A stretch of 64,000 nt of DNA, taken from NCBI RefSeq assembly GCF_030704535.1, contig NC_081808.1, forward strand, positions 22,819,501 to 22,883,500, read 5' to 3'. Under the pieces are notes generated by a model. That model was not told the origin of the DNA. It saw only the letters and a list, made by a program, of their open reading frames with translations, and searched no databases. Made by a program: the position numbers and the translations under genes. This DNA is from Vitis vinifera. Lineage: Eukaryota > Streptophyta > Magnoliopsida > Vitales > Vitaceae. The stretch's first letter is position 1. Each line of letters begins with the position of its first letter. Positions 56,713 through 64,000 of the stretch are shown one piece after another.

Positions 56713-57831
56713 TTGTTAATTAGCATTGCCAGTTTAGAAAGACTGGCACATGCAAATATCTTCTCAAAACAGAATGCAAATATCGTATTACAGGATGGAA
56801 ATGGTGAAATTGAGGACATCCCTTGGCATGGCAAAGGTTGCAGGTGCTGCAACAATTGCTTTTTAAAAGGGTCCCCATTGGCGTCCCTTACACCATACCA
56901 TCCAAGAAGCTATGGTGCAACTTGGGTAAAGGGATGCTTCCTCATGCTCACAGCTAACACTTTTTGGGGTTTGTGGCTTGTATTGCAGGTAACCTCTTCT
57001 ATTATATATGCATTCATGCTCCTTTTTATTTAGGAGAAAATGTGGGGAAAAAAAGGCTAATAATGAACTTAGAGCCTTTTGTGTTTTAGATAGTCTTTGA
57101 GTATGCTGTCATGACTCCCTTCAAGTATATTGATTACATACTTTCAATTGCTATAAGAATTTGATCTTCAGAGTAAATCCATTTTTATGGTAGGTTGAGA
57201 CATGGTCTAATAAGTGAGTTGTTGATCTTTGATCTGGAGACAGGTTGAAGTAATGAAAAGTTACCCTGCAAAGCTTCTGCTGACCACTCTTCAGTGCCTT
57301 TTGAGCTCAATTCAATCTTTTTTTCATTGCTATCGCTTTAGAAAGAGACCCTCATGAGTGGAATCTGGGTTGGAACATCATCAGACTCATTGTTGTAGCC
57401 TACAAAGTAACCAAACAAGAGATCCATTTCAAATGCTCTCCTCTGCCTGCTTGATACCTCTTATTCATGCATATTTAGAGATGGCTAAGCTAATGGCAAC
57501 CTTTTGTAGGGAGTTGTTGTGACTGGCATTACATTTACTTGCAGACATGGGTGACTGAGAAGACAGGGCTTGTTTTTCTATCCATGTGGTACACCATTGA
57601 CCCCCCTCATTACCATCTTATGTTTTGCAATTTTCTTGGGGGAGGTAATTAGTTTGAGAAGGTAACTTGCTCTCACAAGAACCCTCCTAGCCTTTCAATT
57701 ATGACTATCCATTACATCTCTATTTTCTTATGTGGTATCTTAGGTGGGATGTTGTTGGTGCAGGGCTATATTGTGTTCTATGGACGAAGCGCAAGGAACA
57801 AAGGATGGAGCTTAATGAAGAAAATATTTAG
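56713..57831 (+). pseudogene. WAT1/nodulin MtN21-like (EamA) transporter pseudogene
   Basis: Pieces of a plant WAT1-related membrane transporter appear in order but in different frames: LRTSLGMAKVAGAATIAF then a stop then KGP (about 56805-56875), WVKGCFLMLTANTFWGLWLV (about 56930-56990), YPAKLLLTTLQCLLSSIQSF (about 57262-57320), then after a one-base shift IAIALERDPHEWNLGWNIIR, GVVVTGITF (about 57512), LQTWVTEKTGLVFLSMW, and the C-terminal LYCVLWTKRKEQRMELNEEN with a stop at 57829-57831. At least three frame breaks and one stop make it non-functional. The N-terminal half of the protein was not found upstream. Confidence 0.85.
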
Positions 57832-60264
57832 TTCAAGATTTCAGTGAAACATTTAACATAGTAATTCCAATACATTGTGATAGATGTTCCAAGCAATTTT
57901 ACAAAATCGTGACCATTGTTTATGTGAAAGCATTTGCAAGAAGTCTGTTTAATTCTACTCTGGGAGACACTGTGAAAGACAAAATACCAAGTACGTGCAT
58001 GAAAATGTGAATTGCTTAACATATGTTCATAGGTTTGTAATAATGCAGCTTCATAGGAAAGAATGGCTCATGATGTAAGCTCTGGCATGGTAATTGCAAA
58101 TGCTGATCTCATGCCTCTCTTAATGGTCAGGAAAGATTTGGGATGCAAACTTCAATATATGCAGAGTTTGAAACTGAGACAGAGAGAAGGAATTGAGATA
58201 TAAGAGATGGTCAGAGATGGGGTTTCCTCAAGGGGCAGAAACAAGCACAAACGTGGTCATTTCACTCCTAGACATGATTCTATATGGCAGCTTACACCAC
58301 AAATTTGACTCTACAAATAGCCTCCTTGAACAGATTTGAACTACAGGAATGGAAATTCAAATTAGCTTAAAGAGGAAATAGAATGGACTTTAACATTCAG
58401 ATATTTACATTTTGAAATCAATCTGGGGCGTCATTCATTTGGAAAAGCCTGATGCTGATTGGATTGTCTTAATTGTTCAAGTAATGAACTCTTTCTGCCC
58501 CTAGCCATGGAAATTTCCAAATCTCAAAGCAATATATGTGTTAGAATCATGGTCCAAGGTCCAACCAAGATTATGAATATGAAGACATCATTTCGATCTC
58601 TAGACTACCTGAGCCTTCTGCATCCAAGAGAAAGACTCAAGTATGAAGACTGAAAGAGGAAAAAGAAGTTCGGGAGAACTAGATATGGGAATTCATCTTC
58701 ATGGCGTTTAAAACATAAATTCAAATACTAACTAATCACTAAACAAGAAATACTTTGTATAACTCATTTAATAATTATATATTTCTTATTTTAAAATCAA
58801 GTTAAATTATATTTTGTATGATTCTATATACTCAATATCGTAATCAGACATGTTTATTATTCAATCGACTAATTTATTTAAAAATAAAATTAAAATTAAA
58901 ATAAGTCAAATATAAATTAAATAATTAGATTAATCAACATGATTATTAAATAAGTCAATTTGATTCAAATTCGTATGATGCAGATGTAAAGCCATCAAGC
59001 AATAGACCAACAAAGGAACGCTCGATATTTGTTCTTGAATCAGTGACAAAGAGTAAGGGCTAGTGATCAATAAAATAAGATTAGTGGGGCATCTTTCTTT
59101 ATAAAACTCTTTTTGTATCAAAGTAAAGAGCAGTTTCTCTTATGGAGGTCGTTCTTCTTCTTTTAGGTAAGCTACTTCATTCTTTTTATTCATATTCTTC
59201 GATTCCAAGTCTAATTTGATCCCAAACTTCGGAGTAAGTCCCTAAAAACAATATAATTATTAAACAAGTTTTATAAGTCAATATGAATTTGATGTAAATA
59301 CGATTATACTCAACTTAAACCTACAATTTGAATCCAAAATCCGGCATCGGATTTGCATACTAAAAAATAGAGCCTATCTACACTCAAAGTTGACATATAG
59401 GACCCTAGAGACATATTTGTTTCAAGAGTAACCAAATCAATATATGGCATGTGAAAAGGCTTCATGTATAGACAGAGAGCTATACAAGAAAGTTAAATGT
59501 GTACAAGATTGACCAAATCAATAGTATTTTTTTTCTGACATGATTGCAAAAGCTTCATTCATGATCATGATCACGTCGTGTGAACAAGCCCCTAAAAGGT
59601 ATATTTCGACACTTTAGTATGCCCAGCTAACCATGTGGGTTGGTTCAGTCAGTATAGTCTAAAGTAGCAGTTCAGAGCTGCAACCTTACCACTGAGAACG
59701 ACACCAATACTTGCTGATCTTAAAACTTCAAATGAAATCAAGTCAATGAAACAGGATTTCTAAATCTGAGGTAGTGTTTGTTTGTTTGTTTTTATTTTAT
59801 TTTATTTTTAAAATTTAATATTAAATGTAATTTATTTTCAAAATTTAAAGGTTTATTTTATTTTATTTTTACTTATTATTGTTTTTTTAAAATTTTATTG
59901 AGTAAAAAAAAATCAAAATATTTGATATAATATTTGATATTTTCTTTTATTAAATAAAAAAAAAATCAAAATATTTGATTTTTGGCTAAATGTTAAAAAT
60001 AAATTTTTAAAACAACTGAAAACATAATTTTAATATGTTTTTCACCATATTAATAATTAATATTTAACCATAATAAAATAATATAAAATACACAATTTAA
60101 TACTTAATGCTAGTAAGTTATATTTGGAATTAAGTTAAGTTAAATTAAATTTCATTTAGATTTAAGTTTAAAAAAAAAAAAAACAGCTTTGGAAAAATCT
60201 TCCATGATTAATTTGGATTGAAACAGTCAAAAATTGGATTTGAAAATTGAAAAAAAGGAAAAGA
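57832..60264. other. Intergenic DNA downstream of the WAT1 pseudogene
   Basis: Normal-composition sequence to about 58700, then AT-rich. I see no coding frame with family resemblance and no RNA gene. Confidence 0.5.
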
Positions 60265-60509
60265 CAGATGCATTTTGACAAATTGATAAATTAAAATGTA
60301 AAAAAAAAATAAAAATTTAATCAATAATTATTTTTATATTTTTCTTCACATTCATTTTATTTATTTTCTTTGATGATATTAAGATTAAATAATTTTAAAA
60401 TATAAAAAATTTCAATTAATTTTAATTATATTTTATTTTTTTTCACATTTTTCATAATCAAACCAAATAAAAAACTTTATTTAGTACTTTTCGGAAACAT
60501 ACATAGCCT
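60265..60509. mobile_element. Tourist-like MITE, copy 3, left-truncated
   Basis: Colinear with the right three quarters of copy 1: ATTTAATCAATAATTATTTT, GATTAAATAATTTTAAAATA, CAATTAATTTTAATTATATT, CACATTTTTCATAATCAAAC and the terminus GGAAACATACATAGCC, followed by TAA. The left terminus is missing or unrecognisable. Confidence 0.55.
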
Positions 60510-62400
60510 AATAAAACCGAGCCATGACAAGGGGTCTTTTTCTTTACTAACTAGATATTTTAGAATAGCCCTTAAATTTAATTCACAATGAATAAGTCAA
60601 TTTCGATTTCACACATTTGATAAATAAATTTAACCTCTTTTTAATTTATATAGCTTGTGTTCATTGACATATTAATTTATCTTAACGTTACTTCGGTCAT
60701 GTTTTTAAAAAAAATAAAAAATTAACCTTTTGATTTTCTAAAAGTAAATTGTTTGACAAGTTATTTTTTTAATAAATTTTACTATAAACAAAAAAATTAA
60801 AATTTCATTTAATAAATTATTTTAATTTAAAAAAAAATACATTTTCGATTTTGATTTTGTTAAAAATTCAAATTCAAATTCAAATTATATAATATTAATT
60901 AATTAATTAAATTTAATTCAAGTTTTATTGAAAATAAAAAATATTTTTAATTAAATATGGGTACTAATATAATAAAATCATAAGTTACATTTTTTATTTA
61001 TTAAAATTGATCATAATTATTATATATTATAAAATATGTGTATTAACATCATAAAGATGCAATCAACTTTTTATTATTATTATTATAATTAAGAAATAAT
61101 AATTACTAATAATATTTTTATTTAAAATAAATTTAGAAACAAATAATGTTTACTTTTTTAATATGTAAATTAGTCAATTTTTTCCAATCACATCTATTCA
61201 AAGGACGTATTTTGGACTAATTTTGATTTAGTTTACAATCGATTGAGCAGATATTTTGAGTTACAAATCATTCTTAAACATTAGTAAGTTTATAAAGAAT
61301 TTAAAGTATTAAATCTCATTTAATTGGTTTTTACTTGATTTAGAATCTATTTACTCGATGAAAAAATTAAAAAAAAAAAAAACATTAGAGTCAAGACTTA
61401 TTTTGGGTTAATTTTGCTTTATTATATTTTTTTGGTTAATTGGATTTATTTTTAATTTTCAAATTATAAGATTTGTTGTTTTTTGAGTTTCAAATTATTT
61501 TTTAAAAATTACTAAGCTTCACCAAATCAAATACATTAAAATCTTGTTTGATTTTAAGTCTATTTATCTAATAAAAAAATTTAGAAAAATATAATTTTAC
61601 ACAAAAGATCAATTTTTGTACTTAGATTTTTTAATTTGATAAGTATTTAAGTACTAAATTATTTTTAATATTTATTAGCTTTTTTTAATAAATCAAACAT
61701 ATCATATCTTATTTGATTTGATTTTTTTTTAAAATAAATAATTATATGTAAGAAGAAAGTAACAAAATCATTCATGATCAATTTTCCTCCATGTTTTTTT
61801 TTTCAATTTTAATATTATTTGATTTGAAATCTATGTACTTATTGAAAAATTTTAAAGAAATAAAAAAATGTAATTAAGAGAAAAATCATATACATATATT
61901 TTTATCAATTGGTGGAAAGAAAATAAGAAAAAAAAAGACATTGTATTCTTGTTTTTAAATTTTATTTTTATTTCTCCTTCTTTTCTTTTGTTTTTAAAAA
62001 CATGTGAAAATATTTTATAATTATTCACTCAAAAAGTATCCCCATTTCTATATAACAACTCCTAATCAAAATTATAAAATAAAAAATTATTATTAAATCA
62101 TTAGTAGGCCACTATCGTTAGATTTTAATCAACCATTAGTTTGGACATCTTATCAAAGCCAAGTTGACAAAGCTGCCTAGGAATCATGGGTGGCTTCCAA
62201 AAATTAGATACAACCTCTTTGTAAAATTGTGATGAAGATGCTAAGTTTGTGAGCATTTGGAAGGTATTTCTTCCATGCCATAAGTTGCCAAAAAGGGAAG
62301 GCTCCCTTTCATCTCTGAAATTACGACGGTCCATGTGATCGATATTCAATGTATCTACTTACTTCATCATGCTCTTAATATTATCATCCACCTATACCTA
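60510..62400. other. AT-rich intergenic DNA before the HMGB gene
   Basis: Extreme A/T content with many homopolymer runs. No gene, RNA or bounded repeat that I can support. Confidence 0.5.
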
Positions 62401-62662
62401 TCATTTTGCTTTGTTATTTATTTTAATTTTTTTTAACTTTTGCTTGAAATGGGAGAATTTTATTGGTATTTGGGGGTGTTAGTACCGTGAGAATAAATAC
62501 CAACGTGGTGGGCAAGGAGGCGGTCGGGAGAAACAGTTTAAGGCCACGTCTCTTCGGAGGAGTAGGTGGGGGAGAGCGAGGAAGGGGAAGAAGAAACACA
62601 AAGGAAAGCACAAAGGCGGTAGAAGGGGGTGGAGCCAATAGAGTGAGAGCACACGGATCGAT

Positions 62663-62670
62663 GACGTGGC
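62663..62670 (+). promoter_or_regulatory. G-box/ABRE-like motif upstream of HMGB
   Basis: GACGTGGC, an ACGT-core element of the kind bound by plant bZIP factors, about 300 bp before the HMGB start codon. A second CACGTC lies near 62544 and a CCAAT box at about 62634. The location fits a promoter; function is inferred only. Confidence 0.4.
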
Positions 62671-62847
62671 AAAGATTTTTGAAATCCCGCCTAAACCCGG
62701 ACTTCAATTGTTTCCTGATTCAATTTTAATTTTCTTTCCAACCCCTCTTCTTATCTCTCCCTTTCCCCACACACATCACACCAAGGCCAGCGTATATCTC
62801 TATTATTCCTGTCCCCTTATCTCTCTACGAAGCCCTAACTCCACCAG

Positions 62848-62952
62848 GTAACTCGCCTCCTCCCCCTCTAACTCAGTCCGTTTTTACCGGTTTTCGCCGA
62901 TTCTCGGCCGATTCTCATCGGTTTCGGCGGGTTCGGCGGTGTTGCGTTGCAG
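62848..62952 (+). other. Intron in the HMGB 5' UTR
   Basis: Donor ACCAG|GTAACT at 62848 and acceptor TTGCAG at 62952 leave a leader that joins 8 bp before the ATG. Introns in the 5' UTR often raise expression of plant housekeeping genes. Confidence 0.6.
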
Positions 62953-62960
62953 GATTCGCT

Positions 62961-64000
62961 ATGAAGGGAGGTAAATCGAAGGCCGCTGAGGTGAAGAGAG
63001 CTGATAGCAAGTGAGTTGTTTTTTTTCGTCATTTTCGTGTTTTTGTCTCTGTCTAAAAATTTCTTCTGATTCTGATCTCGGATCTGAGATCTCCTGCGTA
63101 TTTGTTAGAATAGTTGGATTTTTTCTTATTCCATTTGTATATGCGAAAGAGATTGATTGATTTGTGTGTGTGTGTGTTTTCCCCCTTTATTTTAGCGCTA
63201 GGCTTTCTGTGAAGAAGAAAGGTGCCGCTGCCGTCGGAAAAAAGACGGCTAAGAAGGAGAAGGCTGTAAAGGATCCAAACAAGCCGAAGAGGCCTGCTAG
63301 TGCCTTCTTCGTTTTCATGTACTGAATCTCGCTAGAAACGTTGACCAGATCTGTCATTTTTTCCTTCCGATTTTTAGGTTTTTTATTTAATCCATTCTGA
63401 TGTGAGAATCTCTTTATCCTTCGTTGAATGAAGGGAGGAGTTTAGGAAGCAGTACAAAGAAAAGCATCCAGCCAACAAATCTGTGTCTGTTGTAAGTAAA
63501 CTTATTTCTTTAGATCTACTAATTCCTGGAGAAATAATTTTGATATATTTTTCGATTTTATTCACTTATTTATTTTATTCTGTGATAATTGTTGGACCGA
63601 AATAGGTCGGTAAAGCTGGTGGTGATAAATGGAAATCGTTGTCAGAAGCTGTGAGTATTAAAACAGAACCAATTTCATTTATTTGTTTGGAGACAAATTG
63701 AATCTAATTTGTTAATTTTTCGTTTATTTTCTTCAAAATTTGGAAAAATTCAGGAGAAAGCGCCCTATGTAGCAAAGGCAGAGAAAAGGAAAACTGAATA
63801 CAACAAGAGCATGCAGGCCTACAACAAGAGAATGGTGGGCATTTCTCTTCTTTTTAAATTTATTTATTTTATTCATGTTAATTCCAAAAGTTATTTGTTT
63901 TATAAATGTTTTATAAGTAGAATTCCTAAGTTGACTCGCGACTATTGAATTCCCTCAATAGGCTGAGGGACCGACTGCTGCTGAGGAGGAAGAGTCTGAC
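62961..64000 (+). CDS. HMGB: High mobility group B protein (HMGB), 5' part, cut by window end
   Basis: Plant HMGB chromatin protein, which bends DNA. Exons read in phase: 62961-63010 (MKGGKSKAAEVKRADS), 63196-63318, 63434-63491, 63606-63650, 63754-63834, and 63962 onward, running off the window. The basic N-terminal region is followed by a single HMG box: DPNKPKRPASAFFVFMEEFR, KEKHPANKSVSVVGKAGGDK, WKSLSEAEKAPYVAKAEKRK, then TEYNKSMQAYNKRM. The acidic tail is starting (TAAEEEESD) at 64000. The small exons cutting the HMG box are usual for plant HMGB1-4 type genes. Promoter-side ACGT motifs and a 5' UTR intron are visible. Which HMGB number it is cannot be told without the tail. Confidence 0.95.

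Noticed and set aside
59636..59710. tRNA-like stretch with GGTTCAGTCAGTATAGTCT
   Set aside because: A weak resemblance to tRNA box words only; no acceptor stem or cloverleaf could be drawn.
62463..62729. Frames of 88-94 codons on both strands upstream of HMGB
   Set aside because: GC-rich promoter and leader sequence; both strands are open there by composition and neither shows protein motifs.
1..64000. CRISPR arrays, operons, riboswitches and bacterial-type defence systems
   Set aside because: The window is plant nuclear DNA; the regular repeats found are a TRIM array, LTRs and microsatellites.

Overview
This window is nuclear DNA of a eudicot plant. The genes have GT-AG introns, some longer than 2 kb. 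The intergenic DNA is very AT-rich and full of plant transposable elements. Grapevine (Vitis) or a close relative is my best guess, because the gene sequences and the L1 and LTR tails look like those of grape, but this rests on memory and not on a search.

Six protein-coding genes can be read with confidence. (1) An RKD5-type RWP-RK transcription factor on the minus strand (30-3648), with a copia scrap and a Tourist-like MITE in its intron space. (2) An intronless PLS/E-class pentatricopeptide repeat protein (9224-11677, +). (3) The Rab escort protein REP (13983-26932, -), rebuilt as nine exons coding for 556 aa across 13 kb; its introns hold an L1 ORF1-only relic and a plastid rpoB fragment. 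(4) A two-qRRM hnRNP F/H-like RNA-binding protein (32553-34266, +). (5) The GET1/WRB tail-anchored-protein insertion receptor (48664-52271, -), seven exons, 176 aa. (6) The 5' part of an HMGB chromatin protein (62961-64000, +), cut by the window end. A short BRH1-like RING-H2 gene (41594-42031, +) has a broken tandem duplicate beside it (43137-43648). A WAT1/nodulin-21-like transporter pseudogene lies at 56713-57831.

Between the genes the window is a transposon landscape. It holds a 2.15-kb foldback Mutator-like element with near-identical arms of about 560 bp and a 9-bp target duplication (6903-9057), directly upstream of the PPR gene. Two copies of another long-TIR family lie at 12339-13130 and 45575-47629. 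A solo LTR with a perfect 5-bp target duplication is at 39651-40897, with an older relative at 4863-6690. One LTR family occurs as an inverted pair (about 28740-31530) and a third copy (about 53440-54330). A tandem TRIM array of five LTRs separated by four internal segments lies at 55203-56435. Three L1 fragments and a copia RT/RNase H remnant with an in-frame internal duplication complete the picture.

The genes do not form a pathway: REP acts in Rab prenylation, GET1 in ER membrane insertion, and the others in organelle RNA, nuclear RNA and chromatin. I found no new cellular system. The most unusual items are the foldback MULE with its repeated hairpin motif, the tandem TRIM array, the plastid insertion in REP, and the RING-H2 duplicate that has lost a zinc ligand and carries a TRIM LTR.
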